Below, in pieces: positions 1 to 10,261 of a stretch of DNA of 64,000 bases. The stretch comes from Sesamum alatum (taxonomy: Eukaryota > Streptophyta > Magnoliopsida > Lamiales > Pedaliaceae), in assembly GCA_034509735.1 (NCBI GenBank), contig JACGWO010000005.1:27460383-27524382 (forward strand). Direction: 5' to 3'. A model generated the notes under the pieces. The model worked only from the letters and a program-made list of their open reading frames with translations, was not told the DNA's origin and ran no database searches. Each line of letters starts with the position of its first letter. The stretch's first letter is position 1. The position numbers were made by a program, and so were the translations under genes.

Positions 1-1280
1 TTTATTAATTTTTTATTATGTGAAAGGAAATTAAAAAAAAGTATTTTAAATAATTATTATTTTCATATTTCATGTATCAACATCAATAAAATTCATAAAA
101 AAGAAATACAATTATAAGGACATAAGCAAAAAAGATTAAGATCAAATGAAGCTATGTTTTATTTATATAAATTGAATAAAAACCATCTTCATTATTTAAA
201 GAAAAGTTACTAAAATTTAAGTATTGATTCAGTAAGCTCATGAAATATCTCATTAAATATTTTGATAATGATAATTTAGAAAATAGATGACAAATATAAT
301 GCAAAGAGACAAAATCATAGCTTTTCACCAAATTAATCTTACAACTTTCAAGCGGCACTCTTTTTTTGGCCAATAGCACAACCGAATGTATGATGGATAA
401 TATTTTTTTATGAATGCCACCCTTTTTTACACCTTTTGTTCAAGCGGATCTATGTAACTATATATGTTAATTGTTCGGCTACCTCTTTCTATAACAAAAC
501 GTTGAGGCTTAATATTTAATATCAGTAATGGGTTGGTTTGTGATTAAAAAAATTGGGTAAAATGACTATATAATGAGAACTCATATATAAAATAAGAAAA
601 AACCTTGATCATAAGGAAAATGAAAAAAACAAATTTAACCTATATATCACATAATTCATGAACTCAATAATGTATTGATAATAAAAAAATAATAAAAGCA
701 ACAAAAAATTGAATATTTACCAATAAGAAGTATATATAAATCTGGTTTGCACAAAATTGTCAATAAATAATCGAAATAAGTATGATAGTAAATATAAATA
801 AATAAAAAACATGGTATTAAGCATAAACAAATTCATAATGGAAAAGATTAAAAAGCAACTAAATGAGTCTTTTCTTATTTTATAAGTTAACTTTATTCGA
901 ACTTTCACCCGTAAGTAGATAGATAGGAAGTTTGAGTCCAATCTTTTTCTTTAAACAAATTAAGTTCATATTTTCTTTTATTATAAACCTAATTGTACGT
1001 GTATATCACATAATTCATAAAATCCAAAAATAAAAAATTGATAGCAATAGGGAACAAAATTCTATTATTTATGGATGTTCAACATCAATTAAAAATCTCA
1101 TAACTTTTAAATAGTAAAATTGTGAATTTAGAAATATAAACTTTTGATTAAGGATTAGTTCACAAAAATTTATGAATTGAAAATCTAGAGTTCATTTTTC
1201 ACAAATTGTGTATTAAAGAGTGAAACATATAATTGTGATGAGAAACTGTTATGAGAACAAAATTATATAATTGGTTTAGA

Positions 1281-1326
<46 letters not shown>

Positions 1327-3521
1327 TTTAGAGAGAGAGAGAGAGAGAGAGAGAGATAAGATTGAATTCATACTTGTTTATGCTATCACAAGTGAAAAAA
1401 TTATTAGAACTTATAAAATAAGAAAAGACATTGCTCATGAGGAAATATATATATATATGACATATCACATAATTCATGAACTCAATTATAAAAATATAAT
1501 TCATTGAAAATAAAAAATGAAAGAACAGTAGCACTACAAATGCTTACTAAAAAATGGTATCTGCAAAGTCCAATCTCTTTTGCCAAAAAACTATCAATAA
1601 AAATAATCAAACTAATAAAATAAATAGATAAATGATAATTAACAAAAATATTCATGTATTTGACGAACTCATGAAATAAATTAATTGATAATAAAAAAAA
1701 AAAGCAACAAAAGATACATACTTTGGATTTTTTCTTATTTTATGAGTTTTTCCAACTTTTATCTCTGAGTAGATAGGTAGATCATTATGCTACAAAAATG
1801 TATAAATTATACTATAATTTACAAAGATTATGAATATAGCAATATTATATGATACTATATACAAAGAAAAAGAGAGATTTAACAATAAAACGAAAAATTG
1901 AAAACAATAATTAGATATATAAGGAATTAAATTAACCTCTACATTTATTATTAATTTAATGTATATGTACCAAATTTTAAATTAAATTAAAATATATAAA
2001 AGAAGAAAATAAAATTCAAACAACCATGTGTAGATTTTTTTCTAGAAAAACAGCTTGAGTTACTCGCACATGAAATACATATATTTTCATGTAAATATAA
2101 AGATTTACAAAGAATATGATCATAGATTTAATAGAATTCTATTAGCTGGTTCGAGAAACCACTCACATAAAAGTTAAAATTAGGTCATTCTTTTCATCTT
2201 GTAAACATCATTACCAAACAAATAAAAAAAATAAAATCACAAAAAGAACAAAAGCATTTGATGGATGAAGTTGTAATTTATAAAAAAAAAATAAAAAATT
2301 GGTGTATAAAACGATATAAAAAGATAAATATTAATATAAATAAAAATTAAATGCCAGATTAAGTAGAATCATACGAATAAATGTCAAACAAAATATATGG
2401 CTATTAGCAGTAAACAAATTTGTTCCTTCTTGTAGAAAAAAAAACAAAAAAAAATTAATAAAACATGAAAAAGAACAACAAAGTAAACTATAAAATAAAA
2501 ATTTAATGGCTGAAACTACAAAATATAGGAATGATGTATAGAAAGATAAAAAGGGCTAAATATCAAATAAAAACTAAATGCAGATTAAGTAGAATCATAC
2601 AAAAAAAAAACCAAAAAGGACATCATGCAAATCGAAACAATGAAACTATGCAAATAAAAATTAAATGAGTGAACACAACCAAATCACAGAAATAATTGAA
2701 GAAAATATAAATTTAAAAAATATAATGAAAAGTAAAGAAATTACTCAAAGTTAATATGAAAGTATTATTAGAGCACATGATAATAGACAATTGAAATATT
2801 ACAAAATTTTTATTGCCAAAATGAAACTTTGACAAATGAATATGCGTGTGAATGTAAACTGTAAAGAAATAAATCATCAATCAAGATAATAAATTTGTGG
2901 GATGTATTACTCTAAAATTTGAACACATCCAAAGAACATAAAAAGAAAAAAAAATAACATATAAAAAAGAAATTTCTAATAATAGAAAGACGAACCCGAA
3001 TGATAAAAAAAGAAAAATACAAAATGTGATGATCATCATATGCAAAATCAATTTGCTACTATATTGAAAGAAAATATATATAAGTTAAGTAGTTGACCAA
3101 TATGCATCTTGATAGAAAATATCGATTCAAACATTCAGAGGGGTTGAGCTTGAGCACAACAACAAAGGATTCGTAGTGCATAGTGGATTCTTCAACTTTT
3201 TTTGTTATTCCAAAATTTTAACTAATATTTTAATTTATATTTGATGTGATTTTTAAGTGTTTGAATTGAATGCAACTCTAAGAAGAAGTACTATTCGTAT
3301 ATCTCCATGAGGGTTTTTCTATTTCCATGCTAAAATTTTGGGATTTAGTTTGTTAAGTGTTTTTTTTTAAAAAAAACATAAATAAATAAAATTCCAACTA
3401 AAATTAAATCAACCAATTATAATTTTTCTTAGTAATTAAAAAATTCGAAATTCTAAGAATTCAGAATTTGGTCAAAATTGGCTTAATGTGGTCAATTATT
3501 GTTTTGTTATATATGTATAGA
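1..3521 (-). mobile_element. Helitron-like element, 5' part, truncated by the window start
   Basis: On the minus strand the element begins at 3521 with TCTATACATATATAACAAAA, preceded by A, which fits the Helitron rule of insertion between A and T. The first 120 or so bases match two other 5' ends in this window (40124 minus, 40442 plus): a CAAAAC block, then TTGAC, then TTTTGACC, then GAATTTTTTAATT. The body is very AT-rich, and no Rep/helicase reading frame is visible on either strand, so this looks non-autonomous. The 3' end (hairpin plus CTRR) would lie left of base 1. Stretches near 2240 (AAAAGCATTTGATGG) recur near 38280, supporting shared ancestry with the 36.7-40.1 kb element. Calling it a Helitron is inference from the termini. 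Confidence 0.5.
1281..1355. repeat. (AT)n and (GA)n microsatellites
   Basis: An uninterrupted AT dinucleotide run (about 1281-1314) is followed after a short AT stretch by a GA run (about 1331-1355). The short reading frames over it, with Glu-Arg or Leu-Ser repeats, are products of the GA repeat and are not genes. Confidence 0.9.
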
Positions 3522-3841
3522 TATTAACCATTAATACTAACCATTTATTTTTAATTAATTTTTATTATTAACTAGATTTAATTAAGTATTAATAACTATT
3601 GTTTAAAATTTTATTTAACAATTAATAAATAATTTTTTTTAAAAAAAAAGGAAAATGAAGGAAAATGTCTGCAAAATATTTTTTTTAAAAGAATTCTGTC
3701 AGAGTCGACTCTCCCTATTTTTCAAAATATTTTAAAACAGCACTAATTTTAATAATTTCACCTCATAAAAGCTCCATGAATAATAGATTTGAAATTTTAA
3801 CTAAAATTCCTTCCAATCAAAGCCTTACTACCCATCATTCT

Positions 3842-3867
3842 AACAACCACCATACGTGGTGGTTGTT
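3842..3867. repeat. 26-bp GC-richer perfect inverted repeat
   Basis: AACAACCACC, a 6-base spacer, then GGTGGTTGTT: ten-base arms with perfect complementarity in an AT-rich stretch. It could be a small hairpin or a protein-binding palindrome. No neighbouring gene explains it. Confidence 0.6.
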
Positions 3868-5277
3868 TTAGGCCGTATTAGATTTTATATTGCATCTTCT
3901 ATCCACATATACATATACTGTGTGCATAAAAATTATGTCATCAATTTTATTTTAAAAAAAAAATTATACACGTAGTGTATATAAAATGAAATAAAAAATA
4001 CAACATAAATTAATATTTTAAGACTAGAAAGTCATTGTCGAAAAGACTTGTAACACTTGAAATGACAAAAATCATGTCCTAAGTGCCTGGCGGAATAGAT
4101 TTTTCATGCCATCAACATCATTTGTACATAAAATTGTCACTGTAGACAATTAACAACACATTTATTGTCTTAGCGCCGCATTTATAGTAACAAATTAGTC
4201 ACAATACAAATACTTCATCTCAAATGCTTCATCCCAACTAAATTCTTTTTCCTACTTTCTCCATTGAGACGAGACGAGATGAGATATTAATCAATCTCAG
4301 CAGAATGAATCTGGTTTCAAACCTGTGGAGCATTTGGTTGATATCAGTGACAACCAAAAATTCCTAGACTTGCGCTGGCATTAGTCCCATTGAGCCATAA
4401 ATAGTTGAATCCGATAACATGAGCACACACTCACAACCTATGTCTTGCCAGTCCCTGTTACAAAGAAACTTCTGCAAAATGAGATTTCTGTCAACTACAA
4501 AATACTTCTATCAGTCCATGTTTGCCACAGTAATGTGCAGTTCATCAGACGAAAAACAAGAAAAAAAAAATCATGACCTCATATATAAATAAAAAGAACT
4601 TTAAGTGAGGCCTTTATGCAAGAATGTAAAGTTCTGACTACAATCGACGATAAAGACAGTAATTGCGAGTGTACCAGGAATTAAACGCTCAAAGAATTTC
4701 ATATGCAATACCGAAGAGGACGGCTCATTGGAGAGGACGGTCTTGATACGTAGTATCTTGTGCATCTTCCCTGGAAGTACAAAACACCAGAACAAGTTAT
4801 ATTAGTGCAGAGAAATGCTATCCTGCAATAATCCACAAAAGTGCTGAGGAGTATTGTACTTGCAACACTTCAATTACCTATTATAGAGAGTTCAGAAGCT
4901 TCGGCTGTTCTTTATTAGGTTCTCATGAACATATCAAAAATGTCTTTTATTATAATTGTTTATTGCAGCATAGTATTGGAAAACAGAAAAGCAAACATAA
5001 ATGATGCTGGAAAAGGAGTTTGGAAACATGAAATTAGCAGAGACATTGAAAATGAACTTATACCCCTGTTAGGTTCTACGGCCGGAAGATTCATAACGAA
5101 AAGTGTAAATTCATCTGTCACTTCATAAGTTCCGTCTAAATGGAATCTTGACTATATATAGTTTGGTATTTGTTTTTATAGTTTCTTAACTTTAACTCAT
5201 GCATGCAGAAGAGATATTTGCCTTTCCAATAACTAGGTAAAACAGAATCTGACTTGCCTTTGGAGCCAAGATGCTAC
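3868..5277. other. Intergenic region between Helitron end and NLR pseudogene, with one possible minus-strand exon
   Basis: Mostly non-coding. On the minus strand a good splice acceptor (ending TACTTCCAG) sits just before 4770. It is followed by an open frame to a TAA near 4601, encoding about 57 residues beginning GKMHKILRIKTVL, hydrophobic in the middle. I do not recognise it. It could be a 3' exon or untranslated exon of an older version of the NLR gene upstream on this strand, or chance. No other coding signal was found. Confidence 0.25.
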
Positions 5278-7660
5278 TCATCGCTTGACTTTCCGATCAT
5301 TGGCAGAAGACTTAACACAAACTTGAAGGTCATGATTTTCATGGCTCTGTTGATCCTCTAGTATTTGCATTGCTGCAGCCACAGCTAAAGGGTTGCAGTC
5401 TTCTAGCTCGATCATTTGAAGAGTAGGGACTTATCCAATTCCCAAAGGGATAGTTCTCAATTTGTAGCAATGCCGAATGATTAGGCCATGAAGTTTTGGG
5501 AAGGAGTCACGATTGGCATACCAGTACTCCAGATCAATATCCTCAAGTAGCAGATATTTCAGTCTGTAGAATTTATGGTCAGATGTTACCCACTCTGTGC
5601 CTCCAAAGGCATAACATCGCAATTTGAGCACTTCAAGGTTCAGCAACAGAGCGATACTGCTCATGTATTCCCATGGAAATCCAAGCCCACTCAAAGTCAA
5701 CTTTTTAAGACATAATGGGAAAAATGAAATATGATTGGGCAGCGCAACAACGTGCAACTTGGGGTTAGGATTCACTACGAAACATTTGAGTGATTCAAGT
5801 TGATGGAGATCGGCAAGGTGATCAAAGCAAGATGAGGTTTCAGCAGCATCCACTGCTATTCAATTTGAATTCCTAATTTCTTCAGATTTGGCATGCTTCT
5901 GAAAACCCTCTTGGTACAACTTCGACCACTAATACATAAAAGTGTTGAGAGGTTCGGCAAGAGATCATCCTCAGAGTTGGGATCCGGTAGGCCGCCTTCC
6001 ATGACTTCGAGATGCCTCAATTGTCGCATTTTCCAGATCTGCCCGGGCAGATATGTCCGACGAGCTCCAGAAGATAAGATGCTGAGATGTTGATGGACAA
6101 TCAAGTGGCGAAGATTCCAGAGTTTGGATATGGAAGCAGGGAGTTCTCCATTATAAGTGAAAGCAAGGTACTTCAAAAAAACTAGTTCTACTACTTCGAT
6201 CGGGAACTTGTAGAAGCGGATAGTCAGAGCATCCAGTACCCATAGAAGACGAAAATCCAAAAATACTCGCACTGGATGCTTATGGTGGGGTCCAGTACAG
6301 AGGAGCGAATGCAAATGTGAACTGAATGCCATTGACTTGCGCACGTCTTTGATGCCTAATAGAGCGTTGTTATGGATGCATAACCGGCGGTAGCCTTTTA
6401 TGTTTTCTGTTCCAGCTTTGGTCGTACTATTTATGACATGGAATAAGTTCTGCTTGTCAGCTTCATTGATACATAGATACCGAAATATAGTATGGACCCT
6501 ACAGGTCTTAGTTTTGTAACTGAAGCTCCGCTCGCAGTCCAGAACAACACTATTGAACACAAGGTCCTCCAAATATTCCATAGCACGATCCTCTAAGGTT
6601 TTGGTTGGATTTGCTTCAATAAATCCCTCAGAACACCACAACTTGCCGAGCTTGAAGGCACGAATCTTATAATCATGTGGGAAGACTCCTGTATAAAGAA
6701 AGCATGGTTTTAAAATATGAGATAAGTACAAGTAGCTCAAAGACACTGCCTTAGATACATCCTCATCTTCACCAATGACAGCTAAATTTTCATCCTTTGC
6801 TACCTTTTCCCAATACTCCTTCGTTGTCTCAGCTTAAGATAGGTGCCTCCCTACCGCAATGACTGCGAGGGGGAGTCCTTCACAGTTCTCCGCAATCTTC
6901 TTTCCAGCTTTCTCAAGTTGAGGAGGACACGAGTGCTCTCCATCAAACACCTTCTCACAGAGAAGATACCAACATTCTTCTTCGTTCAGGAAACGCTTTT
7001 GAACTGTATAACTGCCAGCACATACAGCAACTTGATGTAGCCTTGATGTCAACAGGATTCGACTTCCTGTTTGGTTATCTGGAAAGAACTTCTCCAACTC
7101 ACTCCAGACTTTTGTTCTCCATATATCATCCAGCACAATCAAGTACCGTCTACCTTGCAAACTTCTGTTAACATGCTCAGCTAATTCCTTACTTTCCAGC
7201 GTATGTATTTCATCAATGTTAAGATTCAATTTAGCTACAATATCTAGCATGATTTCTTTCAATTGATATTCTGGCCCTATTGTGGCCCATAAACGACAGT
7301 CAAAAGAACTCGAAATTGATGGATGTTCATAAACTTCTCTAGCGAGAGCAGTCTTACCGATTCCCGCCATCCCGACGAGCGACACAATTCTCCGTTCCGA
7401 CGGCCACCTGTGGATGAGCAGATTCTTGATTTCACTAATTTCATCGTCTAATCCAAGCATCCTTGTCTTCTTTCCACGAAAATCATCATCAATTTGTGAT
7501 GAAACAGCCGTATCATCCTCGTCCGGCAGCAACGACTTGGGTACTTGCTGCAGGTCTTCTCCGCCGTGCTCCTCCACCATTAAAGAAATTAATCTCTTCC
7601 TTCACTTCCTTGGCCAGGTCCCCCTCGAGGTTTTCAAACTGTGAGAGCTCTGATTTCTGT
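5278..7660 (-). pseudogene. NLR (NB-ARC-LRR) disease-resistance pseudogene, 5'-truncated
   Basis: NLR proteins are cytosolic ATP-switch immune receptors. Read on the minus strand, this one shows the NB-ARC motifs in order: P-loop GMAGIGKTALA (near 7370), kinase-2 YLIVLDDIW (near 7130), RNBS-B GSRILLTSR (near 7060), GLPL (near 6870) and RNBS-D CFLYTGVFPHDYKI (near 6690). Leucine-rich repeats then run to a final TGA at 5278-5280. It is broken at three clear places: an in-frame TAA (6834-6836) between GLPL and RNBS-D, a frameshift at about 5851-5858, and a TAA at 5431-5433 after which homologous-looking sequence continues 50 codons. A fourth shift is likely near 7578, since the frame resembling the end of a coiled-coil domain (LEGDLAKEVKEEI) is not the frame of the NB-ARC. 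Most of the coiled-coil domain is missing; a CT microsatellite and a MITE-like insertion lie where it should be. The motif style resembles the R1-type CNL group of asterids (inference). Confidence 0.9.
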
Positions 7661-7678
7661 CTCTCTCTCTCTCTCTCA
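7659..7678. repeat. (CT)n microsatellite at the NLR 5' break
   Basis: A CT run lies directly beyond the last recognisable NLR coding sequence on the minus strand. It may be part of an old 5' untranslated region. Confidence 0.8.
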
Positions 7679-7728
7679 ACCCCACACAAACGCCAAACAG
7701 AGAGAAATCACAAAGCATCAGCATCTTT

Positions 7729-8197
7729 TTATGTTTGGTTTCATCTTCTCAAGCGAGAAAAGTAAAATCAAAAATACTATTCTTCAAATTTTGGGTAATT
7801 TTATCACATTCTTCCACATATATATATATACATTTATAAATAAATAAATATTATAATATATATATTTATAAAAATATATAAAAAAAGATATGATTCGACA
7901 ATTGACAATATCTTTTATCTTTTAATATATAATACAATATATACAAAAAATATAAATATTACTATATACATATATAAAAATATATAAAAAAGACATGATT
8001 TGACAATACGCAGTATTTTTTTGTCTTCCAATATACAACACAATACATACAATATATTTTTTACACTATTTAAATTTAACACCAAAAATAAACAAAAGCA
8101 TACACCCTATTTCTAACACACACATATTTATCTTTATTTTCTCACACTATCTCTACAAAACAAAATAAAACATTTTAAAAATAAACCAAACATAGGG
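7729..8197. mobile_element. MITE-like insertion with TATGTTTGGTTT ends
   Basis: The left end reads TATGTTTGGTTTCATC and the reverse complement of the right end reads TATGTTTGGTTTATTT. The interior is AT-rich and non-coding. Internal stretches (for example a GATTTGACAA motif) recur near 24900-25000 and 28580, suggesting a dispersed family. No target-site duplication could be seen. It lies where the NLR coiled-coil exon would be expected. Confidence 0.45.
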
Positions 8198-8679
8198 GTT
8201 GTTTCTCAAATTGCTGATGTGAAAATAATTGAAAAGTTATAGGCACAAGAAAACGGAATAAGTGAATGGAAAATTTTGAAAAACTATCTAATTAGTCCGT
8301 AAAAAAGTTTTGAAAATTTTAAAAATTTAAGTAAAATTATAATTCATACTCCACAATTGTATTTTTAAATGAAAATACAATAAAAATTAGCGGATTGCGT
8401 TAATTTTTAAATGACTATTAAAATTAGGAATATTGCTAATTTTCCTCCCAAACAATAAAGAGTTATTTGCATTTATGTCAAATTTTAGAGGAACTCTAAG
8501 AGTATATTATCATTATACATGTGTCACTAATTATTTATTGAGATAATTTTATACACATTTTTTTTTATCATTGGTTATACTTAGTAACAGCATTTACTTA
8601 CATTTAAAAAAACAAAAAAACAATGCTTATTTGTGATGTTTTGTTATGGATAAACAAAGAGTTACCCGTCACAAATCAA
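8198..8679. other. AT-rich intergenic sequence
   Basis: No gene, RNA or terminal-repeat structure seen. Confidence 0.6.
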
Positions 8680-9545
8680 GAGTTTGTTTGATTAGGATAA
8701 AAAGTAAGAGTAAGAGAATTGGAAGTAAAAAAGAATGTATAGAAAAAAATTTGTATTTGGTTAGGGAGAAGAGATGGAAGAAAAGTAAAATTGAATGTAT
8801 CTAAAACCTCTGCGGAGTTCAATTTTGTTTCCGCCAACAATTGGGTGGAAAAATAAAAGTATGAGGAGAAAAAAACAACAAAAACACATATTTTATTTTT
8901 ATTTACTACGTTACACATATATAATTTCCATCCAATTCTTTTATACTGTCCGCTATTAATACTGGTACATAATCTTTGAGAAAAAATAATAGAATTACCG
9001 AAAAAACTACATCATCAAAATCAACAATTAGGTAAACACACTTTGCTTTTCGGTTTTTATGAATTTTTTTATTGTCAATTTATCATTAATATTTATTTTA
9101 CTTTAACTGAATAGTTTAGAATAATGAACAATACCCATTTGATGAATATTTTTATTAATAATAACAATAGTTGTTGTTTTTATTTGAGGAATATGTTTAT
9201 TAATAAGATTTTTAGCTTTGTTATATACTAAAATTATTTTAGTATAATATTAACTTGTTTATCTTTTTAATACAAAATGAAAGGAAGGGGTTAATCTATA
9301 AATCATATTTTAGTATAATATTAACTTGTTTATCTTTTTAATACAAAATGAAAGGAAGGGGTTAATCTATAAATCATAAAAATTAGTCTTTTCTTCTCAT
9401 TCTATTTTCGTCGTACCAAACAAATGGAAGTATTTGAAATTCACTCTCTTTCCCATCATACTAAACAATTTAAACAAAAACTATTATTCTTTCTTCCCCC
9501 TTACCTTTTCACTTCCCCTTTCTCTCTCTTGAACAAAACGAACTC
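8680..9545. mobile_element. MITE family M, copy 1
   Basis: The left end GAGTTTGTTTGATTAGG pairs with a right end whose reverse complement is GAGTTCGTTTTGTTC, so the element has short imperfect terminal inverted repeats. The interior is non-coding and alignable by eye to 21288-21989 (whole) and 15941-16472 (right part). Shared blocks include TGGTTAGGGAGA, the TATTTTATTTTTATTTAC block and the terminal CACTTCCCCTTTCTC block. It contains a perfect 71-bp internal tandem duplication. Confidence 0.65.
9236..9377. repeat. Perfect 71-bp tandem duplication
   Basis: Two adjacent identical copies, 9236-9306 and 9307-9377, each starting ATTTTAGTATAATATTAAC and ending AATCTATAAATCAT. The absence of visible differences suggests a recent event or an assembly artefact. 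The sister MITE copies carry only one copy. Confidence 0.9.
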
Positions 9546-9639
9546 TAAGATTTTTGAGAAAATGTAAATCTCATCATAGTAAAATATGTACAATTACACC
9601 AGAAAACACCCCACAAATCCGTCGTATCAGCTATCAGAT

Positions 9640-10261
9640 AAGACCTAGGGGATTCGCCAAACTCTAGAAACCGTATACATAGCTATATTGTTTGATTGTA
9701 TAGTTAGTATCCTATCTTTCATTTGTTCAATAGCTGCCACCGCCACGCTTGCTGCCTCTCTAGTAGCCCCTCCAAACCGTCGATTGTTGCAATGACGTGA
9801 TAGACCAAGCTTGCTAGAAGGTTTCTATATGCCGCGTTGAGGGGGTGTTTGCCTCACCATCTATGCATTGCCCATCGAACAACCATGTCCCAGTCCGCAT
9901 GGGGCCACTGCATTCGAACCCTCCTTCGACAAGTAGCCAAGCAACAACAGAGAACTTACACTTGAAAAATAGGTGATCATGTGATTCTGGCACCCCTTCA
10001 TCACAAAGGAATGCATCAGCTATTTTGATGATCCAACCAAGGCTTATCCATTGTTGTTAACTTGTGTTGTATCGCTAGCCAAAAGATAAAGGAATTACGA
10101 GGGATTTTCATCGGCCCAGCCATCAACGTGTGCTGAGATACCTTCTCCACATTCCTTGTAAATAAATCAAATGCGGTCCTTTGAGTGAATTTTCCATCTA
10201 CCGCGCCTTTCCAAATGACCCTATCAGCCCCAACATGAATTGTTGGAAAGTCAGTAGTATT
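9640..10261 (-). mobile_element. LINE (L1-type) ORF2 3' fragment
   Basis: Read on the minus strand, the frame around 10016-10264 encodes a typical plant-LINE zf-RVT region: WKGAVDGKFTQRTAF, then GPMKIPRNSFIFWLAIQHKL. It continues with ESHDHLFFKCKFSVVAWL and, after frameshifts, AAYRNLLASLVYHV and a last block ending AAIEQMKDRILTIQ. These match the C-terminal, RNA-binding part of plant L1 ORF2 proteins. The upstream domains are absent. The fragment is cut at 10261 by the CACTA terminus, so it predates that insertion. It is degenerate and cannot be active. Confidence 0.8.

Noticed and set aside
1313..1534. Short frames over the GA/AT microsatellites
   Set aside because: Glu-Arg and Leu-Ser repeats come directly from the dinucleotide run.
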